Below, in pieces: positions 1 through 5,463 of a stretch of DNA of 5,499 nucleotides. A program made the translations under genes and the position numbers. A model generated the notes under the pieces. That model saw only the letters and a list, made by a program, of their open reading frames with translations. It was not told the DNA's origin and ran no database searches. The DNA is from Opitutaceae bacterium. GTDB lineage: Bacteria; Verrucomicrobiota; Verrucomicrobiia; Opitutales; Opitutaceae. How positions within the stretch are numbered: the first letter of the stretch is position 1; each line of letters begins with the position of its first letter. The stretch spans positions 1-5,499 of the forward strand of contig JAIRTK010000020.1 of NCBI GenBank assembly GCA_031254955.1, in the 5' to 3' direction.

Positions 1-1697
1 AGGATCGTGCCGGCGTTGCGGATGGTGCTGAAGCGGTGCGCGATGATGAATGTGGTCTTGCCTTGCGCGAGTTCGTCGAGGGCGTGTTGCACTTTGGCTT
101 CGGATTCGGAGTCGAGCGCGGAGGTCGCTTCGTCGAGGATGAGGATGGGCGCGTCGCGCAGGAAGGCGCGGGCGATGGCGATGCGTTGGCGCTGGCCGCC
201 GGAGAGGCGTTCGCCGCGTTCGCCGACGATGGTGTCCCATCCGTGTTCGAGCGCGTGGATGAAGTCGAGGGCGTGGGCGCGGCGGGCGGCTTCTTCGACT
301 TCGGCGCGGGTGGCGTCGAGTTTGCCGAGGAGGATGTTGTGGTAGATCGTGTCGTTGAAGAGGATGGGTTGCTGGGAAACGAGGGCGATGCGGTGCCGGA
401 GGCCGGCGAGCGAGGCGTCGCGAATGTCGATGCCGTTGATCAGGATGCGTCCGGCGGCGACATCGTAGAAGCGCGGGATGAGGTTGATGAAGGTGGTTTT
501 GCCGGCGCCGCTGGGGCCGACGAGCGCGATGGTTTCGCCGGTGCGGATGGTGATGTTGATGTCGCGGAGCACGGGCGCGCCGGCGTCGTAGCCAAAGGTG
601 ACGTGTTCAAACACGACTTCGCCTCGTCCGGCGGGAATGGGGCGCGGGGCGGCGGGTTCGGCGACTTCGATGGGGGCGAAGAGGATTTCTTCGATGCGGG
701 TGAGCGCGGCTTCGCCTTGTTTGACGCGGTTGCTGATGCCGCCGAGGCGTTTGACGGGTTCGTAGGCGAAGTAGAGGGCGGCGATGAGGGAGGCGGCTTC
801 GCTTTGGGTGATGGCGGTGCCGTGGAGTTGGTAGATGGCGAGGGAGATGGCGGTGGCGGAGATGATTTCGATGATGGGGGAGAGCATTTTGTCGTATTTC
901 ACGACTTTCATTTGCTGGCGGAAGAATTTCCGCACTTCGTCGCGGAAGCGGGTGGTTTCGCGGGTCTCAAGGTTATAGGCGCGGATTTCGCGGGGGGACT
1001 GGATGCTTTCGGTGAGGATGGCGTTGAGGTTGCCGGCTTGCGCGAGCATGGAGTGGGATTTGCGGCGGAGTTTGCGTCCGATCATGCGGATGGGGAGCAC
1101 GACGAGCGGGAGGGCGAGGAGGCTGAGGATGAAGTAGAGCGTGTCGGGTTTTTGCAAGGCCGTCCACACGATGTAGCAGAGCGCGCCGATGAAGGTGAAG
1201 GGTTGGATGAGGATGTCGTTGGTGGTGTCAACGATGACGGACTTCATGTGCGCGGTGTCGCCCGAGACGCGGCTGATGAGGTCGCCGGACTTGTGTTTGC
1301 GGAAGAAGTCGAGGTGCAGGGTTTGCAGGCGCGAGAAGACGCGGGTGCGCACGGTTTCGAGGACGCGGATGCCGGCGTAGTTGAGCAGGTAAACGTTGCA
1401 GAATTGGCAGACGCCGCGGAGGGTGAAGGTGGCGGGCAGGAGGATGACGGCCACGAGGAGCACGTGGTGCGCGGGGACGATGATGTTGGGCAGCCAGGTG
1501 TATTTTTCGTTGGAGACGATGACGAGTCGGGCGAGCTGGCCGGTTTCGGTGGGGAAGAGCGCGGGCAGGACCGTGTTGATCATGAATGGCAGGCCGAAGC
1601 CGCTGGCGATGCCGTAGCCCACGCCGAACAGGATGGCCGCGATGAAGGGCCAGATGACGGCGCGGAGCAGGGAATAATACGGGAGAAATCGCTTCAT
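1..1697 (-). CDS. MsbA-type ABC exporter, fused permease and ATPase (3' end cut by window edge)
   Basis: This is an inner-membrane ABC half-transporter of the MsbA/ABCB type. It would work as a homodimer exporting a lipid or other hydrophobic substrate. 565 complete codons are visible; the last is at 3-5 and no stop is reached. The N-terminal half has hydrophobic segments near residues 14-35, 75-95, 165-180, 185-203, 270-290 and 298-312, with the exporter-typical stretch LDFFRKHKSGDLISRVSGD after the second. The ATPase half has Walker A GPSGAGKT (394-401), a Q-loop at about Q442, signature LSGGQ (498-502), Walker B ILILDE (D522, E523) and switch His554, so all catalytic elements are intact. 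By comparison with E. coli MsbA (582 aa), roughly 35-45 residues are missing. The ATG at 1697 is chosen because MKRFLPYYSLLR leads straight into the first membrane helix; no Shine-Dalgarno is visible. It lies 163 bp downstream of oppC on the same strand, but nothing links it to peptide import. Lipid A flippase is plausible; multidrug export cannot be excluded. Confidence 0.95.
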   Translation of the reverse strand, partial: MKRFLPYYSLLRAVIWPFIAAILFGVGYGIASGFGLPFMINTVLPALFPTETGQLARLVIVSNEKYTWLPNIIVPAHHVLLVAVILLPATFTLRGVCQFCNVYLLNYAGIRVLETVRTRVFSRLQTLHLDFFRKHKSGDLISRVSGDTAHMKSVIVDTTNDILIQPFTFIGALCYIVWTALQKPDTLYFILSLLALPLVVLPIRMIGRKLRRKSHSMLAQAGNLNAILTESIQSPREIRAYNLETRETTRFRDEVRKFFRQQMKVVKYDKMLSPIIEIISATAISLAIYQLHGTAITQSEAASLIAALYFAYEPVKRLGGISNRVKQGEAALTRIEEILFAPIEVAEPAAPRPIPAGRGEVVFEHVTFGYDAGAPVLRDINITIRTGETIALVGPSGAGKTTFINLIPRFYDVAAGRILINGIDIRDASLAGLRHRIALVSQQPILFNDTIYHNILLGKLDATRAEVEEAARRAHALDFIHALEHGWDTIVGERGERLSGGQRQRIAIARAFLRDAPILILDEATSALDSESEAKVQHALDELAQGKTTFIIAHRFSTIRNAGTI

Positions 1698-1775
1698 GCG
1701 GGAGGGTTCTGCTGGAGGGATGGAAACCGTGTGGGATCGGATGTGGCGGGGCGAACAGATTTTTTCGGGCGGCGG

Positions 1776-1838
1776 AGATGGCAGGGGCGGAGGCGGCAGG
1801 GGCAGGAGCGGAGGCGGCGACAGGAGTGGCGGAGGCGG
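1776..1838. repeat. Three tandem copies of a 21-bp G-rich unit between oppC and the exporter gene
   Basis: The core CGGAGGCGG recurs at 1788, 1809 and 1830, exactly 21 bp apart. The units 1776-1796, 1797-1817 and 1818-1838 are similar in their other positions too. A degenerate partial copy (GGGCGGCGG) lies at 1767-1775. The plus strand is G-rich with many GG and GGGG runs, so the leader RNA of the exporter gene, read from the minus strand, is C-rich. The rest of the 163-bp gap (1698-1860) shows no gene and no clear promoter or terminator. The repeat lies outside both coding frames: oppC stops at 1861, and no methionine was found in the exporter frame immediately upstream of 1697. Confidence 0.7.
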
Positions 1839-1860
1839 AAGTGGCTGGCGTCGCGGAGGG

Positions 1861-2799
1861 TCAATCCTTGGAGGAGCGGACATCGAGGGCGTCGCGCAGG
1901 CCGTCGCCGAGGAAGTTGAGGGAAAGCAGGGTGAGGGAGAAGATGAAGCCGGGAATCGCGAGGAGCCAGGCGTATTCCTCCATTTTCTCGGCGCCTTCCT
2001 TGATCAACGTGCCCCACGAACTCATGGGCGGCTGCACGCCGAGGCCGAGGAAGCTCAAAAAGGCCTCCAGCAGCATGACCGACGGGATGGTGAGCGTGAT
2101 GTAAACGATGATGGGGCCGAGGATGTTGGGCAGGATGTGGCGGAAGATGATGCGCCGCCGTCCGAAGCCGAGCGAGCGGGCAGCTTCGATGAACTCCATG
2201 CGTTTGACCGCCATGACTTGGCTGCGGACGATGCGCGCCATGGTGAGCCATTCGACCGCGCCGATCGCGGCGAAGAGGAGGTAGATGTTTCGCCCGAAAA
2301 AAGTCATCAGCAGGATGACAAAGACGGGGAAGGGGAACGAGTAGATGATGTCCACGACGCGCATCATGGCGGCGTCGAGCCTGCCGCCGAAGTAGCCGGC
2401 GGCGGCGCCGTAGGTGATGCCGATGACGAGGGCGACAAGCGTCGCGCAAAGTCCGACCATGAGCGAGATGCGTCCGCCGGTGAGGATGCGGACGAGTTGG
2501 TCGCGCCCGAGGTCGTCGGTGCCGAACCAGTGCGACGCGCTCGGGCCGGCGGCGCCGAGGTCGATGTCCTGCTCCCGGTAATCGTAGGGGCTGAGCGCGG
2601 GGCCGAAGAGGCAGGGCAGCACGAGGAGGACGAGGATGACGAGGCCGGTCATCGCGAGTCTGTTCTTGCGCAGCCGCAGCCAGGCGTCGAGGCCGGGCGA
2701 GCGGCCTTTCTCGGCGGGGGCGCTGGCGGCGGAAATGGCGGCTGTGGCGGCTGTGGCGGGAGTGGCGGCGGACATGGGTGCGATGCGATTTTCCTCCAT
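1861..2799 (-). CDS. oppC: Oligopeptide ABC transporter permease, OppC type
   Basis: This inner-membrane subunit of a peptide importer should pair with OppB and contact the OppD/OppF ATPases. The 312-aa product has an Ala/Thr-rich cytoplasmic N-terminus (residues 9-30) and a first helix at about 48-66. The OppC hallmark HWFGTDDLGRD (90-100) is followed by GGRISLMVG and further helices. The EAA coupling loop (EFIEAARSLGFG...ILPN, about 202-225), FLSFLGLGVQPPMSSWG and the terminal NFLGDGLRDALD all match E. coli OppC closely. The start is uncertain: the frame opens from a TTG at 2820 (319 aa), and an ATG at 2775 (304 aa) also lies before the conserved part. I prefer the ATG at 2799 over TTG; a GGAGG at 2797-2793 is too far (17 nt) from 2775 to favour that start. 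The N-terminal coding DNA is low-complexity (repeated GGCGGCTGT on the plus strand). oppB is on the same strand but 1.2 kb upstream, beyond the antisense hydrolase gene. Confidence 0.93.
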   Translation of the reverse strand: MEENRIAPMSAATPATAATAAISAASAPAEKGRSPGLDAWLRLRKNRLAMTGLVILVLLVLPCLFGPALSPYDYREQDIDLGAAGPSASHWFGTDDLGRDQLVRILTGGRISLMVGLCATLVALVIGITYGAAAGYFGGRLDAAMMRVVDIIYSFPFPVFVILLMTFFGRNIYLLFAAIGAVEWLTMARIVRSQVMAVKRMEFIEAARSLGFGRRRIIFRHILPNILGPIIVYITLTIPSVMLLEAFLSFLGLGVQPPMSSWGTLIKEGAEKMEEYAWLLAIPGFIFSLTLLSLNFLGDGLRDALDVRSSKD

Positions 2800-2822
2800 C
2801 TTTTTATTTTCCGATGCCAATT

Positions 2823-2838
2823 ACGAATTGAATTTCGT
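2823..2838. promoter_or_regulatory. AT-rich imperfect palindrome upstream of oppC
   Basis: ACGAA at 2823-2827 and TTCGT at 2834-2838 form inverted arms around TTGAAT, inside a short AT-rich island (about 2801-2840) in GC-rich surroundings. It lies 24-39 bp upstream of the preferred oppC start, where a promoter or operator would be expected. I could not assign convincing -35 and -10 boxes on either strand, so the regulatory role is inferred from position and composition only. Confidence 0.3.
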
Positions 2839-2890
2839 TTTTGGAGACACCATGCCGCCGACAAGCCGAGTTCCACCCGCTCCACCGGCT

Positions 2891-2908
2891 TTTCAGCCCA
2901 AGCTGAAA
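2891..2908. promoter_or_regulatory. Perfect 7-bp inverted repeat in the divergent oppC/EEP intergenic region
   Basis: TTTCAGC (2891-2897) and GCTGAAA (2902-2908) are perfect inverted arms separated by CCAA. A second inverted pair, AAGCCG (2863-2868) with CGGCTT (2886-2891), abuts it. The site is in the roughly 250-bp gap between two divergently read genes (oppC leftward, EEP rightward). It could be an operator for a dimeric regulator or an RNA hairpin in a leader. No run of T follows, so it is not a standard terminator. The rest of 2839-3051 holds nothing else I can support. Confidence 0.35.
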
Positions 2909-3051
2909 CTCAAACCGCGCGGCATCCAGGAATACCAGCGTCCACGCGCATCATGATGCAGCCTCACAGGATGTGCCATCCCGGCCCGCTTCCGCCGCGA
3001 GACCTTTCGCGCTTGACCGCGCCGCGAGTCGTCTGCGAAAAGCACGCCCGC

Positions 3052-3966
3052 ATGAACCCTCAAAAAATTACCCGCACGCTTGCGTTTGCCGGCGTTTTGC
3101 TGGCCATCGCCACGCTTTTTTTCCCCGCCCCCTCCGCCGCCGGCGTCCCCGCCGCCTCCGTCAGCCAGAGGCATCGCAAAACCGAGGCCGCCATCCGTGT
3201 CGTCTCCGCCAACATCCGCCACGACTTCGCCAAGGATTTCGAGACCGGCGACAGTTGGGAGCCGCGCAAGGAATTTTGCCGCGACGTGCTGCTCGCGCAG
3301 GACGCCGACATTTTCTGTTTTCAGGAAATGCGCATCAACAATTTCGACTACCTCAAGGAAAACCTGCCTGGCTTCGCCGCGTTTTACGGCCCGGCCGAGG
3401 CGTCGAAAAACGCCATCTTCTACTCGACGAAACGCTTTGAAAAAATCGAAGGCGGCGCGTTCTGGCTCTCGGACACGCCCGAAAAGCCCTTCTCGCACCT
3501 GCCCAAAAGCGGCGACCGCGTGGCCAACCACCTCCTTCTCCGCGACAAACTCACCGGACGCCGGCTCCTCGTTTGGAACACCCATTTCCAGCACGACAAC
3601 GAGGACGTTCGCACCCGGCAGGCCCGCATCTTCACCAGCTTCGCCGAAAAGCGCCCCGCCGACATTCCGCAAATCCTGACCGCCGACTTCAACGCCGACG
3701 CCAACACCCCCGCCATCCAGCACCTCAAGGCCTCTGGCTGGATTGATTCCTACGCCGCCGTGCACGGCCCCGCCGAGCCTGGCTACACCTTTCACGGCTT
3801 CGCCGGGCGCGCCTACAAAAACCCCAACAGCCCCGGCAAGATTGACTTCGTGTTTTCCAACAATCTCCTCCGCGCCACCGCAGCCGAAATCATCCGCGAC
3901 AGCAACGGCAAGCGCTACCCGAGCGACCACTATTTTGTCTCCGCCGAGATGGAATACACTCCGTGA
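3052..3966 (+). CDS. Secreted endonuclease/exonuclease/phosphatase (EEP) family metal-dependent hydrolase
   Basis: This is a 304-aa member of the EEP (DNase I/exonuclease III-like) superfamily, hydrolases that cut phosphodiester or phosphomonoester bonds with Mg2+. The motifs occur in order: SANIRHD (N54), DIFCFQE (metal-binding E92), NTHFQHD (N176, H178), TADFNAD (D212, N214), KIDFVF (D265) and PSDH (D292, H293). All expected catalytic positions are present. The N-terminus MNPQKITRTLAFAGVLLAIA is a signal peptide (basic, hydrophobic, then APSAA) with likely cleavage after A30, so the enzyme should act in the periplasm or outside the cell. The ATG at 3052 is chosen because it starts this signal peptide; the frame is open far upstream only as antisense shadow. 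No Shine-Dalgarno is visible. Its alanine codons are mostly GCC. It reads against both flanking opp genes and appears monocistronic. Substrate is unknown: nucleic acid, sugar-phosphate or inositol-phosphate are all possible. Confidence 0.92.
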   Translation: MNPQKITRTLAFAGVLLAIATLFFPAPSAAGVPAASVSQRHRKTEAAIRVVSANIRHDFAKDFETGDSWEPRKEFCRDVLLAQDADIFCFQEMRINNFDYLKENLPGFAAFYGPAEASKNAIFYSTKRFEKIEGGAFWLSDTPEKPFSHLPKSGDRVANHLLLRDKLTGRRLLVWNTHFQHDNEDVRTRQARIFTSFAEKRPADIPQILTADFNADANTPAIQHLKASGWIDSYAAVHGPAEPGYTFHGFAGRAYKNPNSPGKIDFVFSNNLLRATAAEIIRDSNGKRYPSDHYFVSAEMEYTP

Positions 3967-3968
3967 CC

Positions 3969-4028
3969 GGCGCCTCCCCTGAAGACTCTCGTTTTTAAAC
4001 GGCGCCCGGCGTCATCTTTTTCCTTTCT
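3969..4028 (+). terminator. Possible weak terminator after the EEP gene
   Basis: GGCGCC at 3969-3974 can pair with GGCGCC at 4001-4006, extendable to CCGGCGCC/GGCGCCCGG with one bulge, across a 26-nt loop that itself contains CGTTT-TT-AAACG. A pyrimidine tract rich in T follows at 4015-4028 (TCTTTTTCCTTTCT). Its position just after the EEP stop, in a 75-bp convergent gap, suits termination. The long loop and interrupted T tract make it weak. No comparable signal is seen for oppB in the opposite direction. Confidence 0.35.
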
Positions 4029-4041
4029 CAAAACATCCGCT

Positions 4042-5019
4042 TCAAGTTTCCAGCCGCACCTTGGGGTCCATCCACGCCTGCGCGATATCGACGAGGAAAT
4101 TGAGCGTGGAAATGAGCAGGCCGTAGAGGATGACCGTGCCCAGAATGAGGGTGTAGTCGCGGTTGAAGGCGCTGTTCACGAATTCGCGCCCGAGGCCCGG
4201 GATTTGGAAAATCGTCTCGATCACAAACGAACCGGTGAGGATGCTGGCCACGGCCGGGCCGAGATACGAGACGACGGGCAGCAGGCCGCCGCGCAACGCG
4301 TGCTTGCGGATGACGCGCGCCGGGGACGCGCCCTTGGCGACGGCGGTGCGGATGAAATCCTGCCCGAGCACCTCCAACATGCCGCCGCGCGTGAGACGCA
4401 CGATGGGCGCGGCATAGGCAAGCCCAAGGATGAGGCAGGGCAGCACCCGGTCGGAGAGCGAATACCAGCCGGAGGCGTTGAAAAGCCGGATGTGGATGGC
4501 GAAGACGAGCACCATGACCGGGCCGACCACGAAGGTCGGGATCGAGATGCCCGCCATGCCGAAGACCGACGCGGCGTAGTCGATCCAAGTGTTGCGGTTC
4601 ACGGCGGCGACGACGCCGAGCGTGATGCCGACGAGGAGCGCGATGGCGAGCGCGGGCACGCCGAGTTGGATGGAGACGGGGAGTTTGTCGGCGATGATTT
4701 CGTTGACGGTGCGGTTGGGGTATTTGAAGGACGGGCCGAAATCGATGCCGAAGGCGGCTTTGAAGTCGAAATCGGGGGAGAATTTCCCAGGAGCGAAGCG
4801 TTTCGGGCAGAGGTTCCAGAGATAATCGGCGTATTGGGCGACGAGGGGTTTATCGAGGCCGTAGTGGGCTTTCAGGTTGGCCTCGATTTCCGGGGTGACG
4901 GCCTTCTCGGCGGTGAACGGGCCTCCGGGCGCGAACCGGCACATGAAGAACGTGAGCGTGACGAGGACGAAGATCGCGAGGCAGGTCTGCCAGAATCGTG
5001 TGAGAAAAAAATGAAGCAT
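4042..5019 (-). CDS. oppB: Oligopeptide ABC transporter permease, OppB type
   Basis: This is the second inner-membrane subunit of the peptide importer and the partner of OppC. The 325-aa protein follows E. coli OppB along its whole length: first helix and RFAPGGPFTAEKA at 28-40, FGPSFKYPNRTVNEI (94-108), helices near 119-140 and 155-177, and RLTRGGMLEVL (208-218). The EAA-type coupling loop DFIRTAVAKGASPARVI (221-237) follows, then SYLGPA, GSFVIETIFQIPGLG (263-277), FNRDYTLILG and the terminal WMDPKVRLET. It is about 19 residues longer than E. coli OppB (306 aa). The extra stretch lies at about 72-91, in the outer region between the first two helices. The ATG at 5019 gives a start exactly like the family (MLHFFLTRFW). 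No Shine-Dalgarno is visible; a heptamer tandem repeat lies 14 bp upstream. No opp binding-protein gene precedes it in the window, and the next gene downstream is antisense rather than oppC. Confidence 0.95.
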   Translation of the reverse strand: MLHFFLTRFWQTCLAIFVLVTLTFFMCRFAPGGPFTAEKAVTPEIEANLKAHYGLDKPLVAQYADYLWNLCPKRFAPGKFSPDFDFKAAFGIDFGPSFKYPNRTVNEIIADKLPVSIQLGVPALAIALLVGITLGVVAAVNRNTWIDYAASVFGMAGISIPTFVVGPVMVLVFAIHIRLFNASGWYSLSDRVLPCLILGLAYAAPIVRLTRGGMLEVLGQDFIRTAVAKGASPARVIRKHALRGGLLPVVSYLGPAVASILTGSFVIETIFQIPGLGREFVNSAFNRDYTLILGTVILYGLLISTLNFLVDIAQAWMDPKVRLET

Positions 5020-5032
5020 CTCGAAGCGGAGA

Positions 5033-5068
5033 TTAGAAATCAGAAATCAGGAATTAGAAATTAAGAAA
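5033..5068. repeat. Heptanucleotide tandem repeat in the oppB leader
   Basis: Four contiguous 7-bp units are readable on the plus strand: TTAGAAA (5033-5039), TCAGAAA (5040-5046), TCAGGAA (5047-5053) and TTAGAAA (5054-5060). A degenerate 8-bp unit TTAAGAAA (5061-5068) and TTGAAA (5069-5074) follow. Read in the oppB direction, the unit is TTTCTAA/TTTCTGA. It ends 14 bp before the oppB start codon, so it sits in the 5' leader or promoter. It is much more AT-rich than the gene next to it. Confidence 0.75.
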
Positions 5069-5103
5069 TTGAAACCAAGGGGCGTTTTGAAAAAGCCGTT
5101 TTT

Positions 5104-5303
5104 ATACCAATTCCGAACGAAATTTATTCTTTTGGATGGATGACCGCCGTGTTGCCCATTTCTTTCTCTTTCCTCTTTATCTTTCTCTTTCTCCTCGTTC
5201 CCAACCAGTAAGGGGAGGAAGGAAGAGAAAGAGGAAAGATAAAGAATAAAGAGAAAGAGCAAAATCGGACTACAAAAAGATAAATCTCATTGGGAATTGG
5301 TAT
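5104..5303. mobile_element. 200-bp near-palindromic MITE-like element (no transposase)
   Basis: The ends are perfect 11-bp inverted repeats, ATACCAATTCC (5104-5114) and GGAATTGGTAT (5293-5303). The match continues inward: 26 of 31 positions of 5104-5134 pair with 5273-5303. A second inner pair of arms joins a pyrimidine tract (5161-5193) to a purine tract (5225-5258), with two mismatches and one bulged base. CCTC (5193-5196) and CCC (5200-5202) can then pair with GAGG (5215-5218) and GGG (5212-5214) around the centre. The element could thus fold into one long hairpin. No credible coding sequence is inside. A possible 3-bp TTA duplication flanks TACC...GGTA (5102-5104, 5303-5305); a TA duplication (as with IS630/Tc1-type elements) is equally compatible. 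The composition and structure suggest a non-autonomous element mobilised in trans. Confidence 0.65.
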
Positions 5304-5330
5304 TAATCACCCTCTTTTAATCAACCTCTT
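5303..5330. repeat. 14-bp tandem duplication next to the palindromic element
   Basis: TTAATCACCCTCTT (5303-5316) is followed directly by TTAATCAACCTCTT (5317-5330), with one mismatch, then by TTAA at 5331-5334. The first base coincides with the last base of the inverted-repeat element. It may be a local slippage product or part of the element's insertion site. Confidence 0.6.
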
Positions 5331-5405
5331 TTAAAATGCCCATGCGTTTCCGTGCCAACGTCGGTCTTTTTCCAGATATGCCAGCGATTTGGGCGGGCAA
5401 CCCAA

Positions 5406-5434
5406 GCCTGCCGGCAGGATGCCGGCGCTCCCAG
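5406..5434. repeat. GC-rich palindromic interspersed-type repeat
   Basis: CCTGCCGGCAGG (5407-5418) is a perfect 12-bp palindrome. TGCCGGC occurs twice, at 5409-5415 and 5420-5426. Read on the minus strand, the block is TGGGAGCGCCGGCATCC followed by TGCCGGCAGG. I recall this wording as an interspersed extragenic repeat in some Verrucomicrobiota genomes, but cannot check that here. It differs sharply in composition from the adjacent AT-rich element. The preceding stretch 5335-5405 shows nothing I can name. Confidence 0.5.
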
Positions 5435-5463
5435 TCGCTCGCGCGCAACCGAACCCCGCACGG

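Noticed and set aside
1759..1775. T run followed by GC-rich DNA as a terminator for oppC or the exporter
   Set aside because: On the minus strand the run is A, not T, and no stem precedes it. On the plus strand no gene ends there.
36..1919. Long acidic open frame on the plus strand (627 codons)
   Set aside because: It lies antisense to the exporter gene, whose complete ABC motifs are unmistakable. Its Gly/Asp/Glu-rich composition is the usual shadow of a high-GC gene, with no recognisable domain.
2800..2820. TTG at 2820 as the oppC start
   Set aside because: It adds only seven residues with no family similarity, and an ATG is available at 2799 in the same frame; the choice remains uncertain.
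1696..3051. Upstream part of the long plus-strand frame leading into the EEP gene
   Set aside because: It is antisense to oppC and low in complexity. The EEP protein has its own signal peptide starting at 3052, so the upstream frame is not part of it.
2893..3930. 345-codon minus-strand frame over the EEP gene
   Set aside because: It is Gly/Val/Ala-rich without domains, and the plus strand encodes all EEP motifs; it is a shadow.
4204..5064. 286-codon plus-strand frame over oppB
   Set aside because: It is antisense to a full-length OppB homologue and is charged, low-complexity shadow sequence.
5033..5074. Tandem units as a CRISPR array
   Set aside because: The units are 7 bp, directly adjacent and without spacers.
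5047..5262. 71-codon minus-strand frame in the intergenic region
   Set aside because: It is made almost wholly of the pyrimidine/purine arms of the palindromic element, giving Phe/Leu then Glu/Lys/Arg runs; no sign of selection as a protein.
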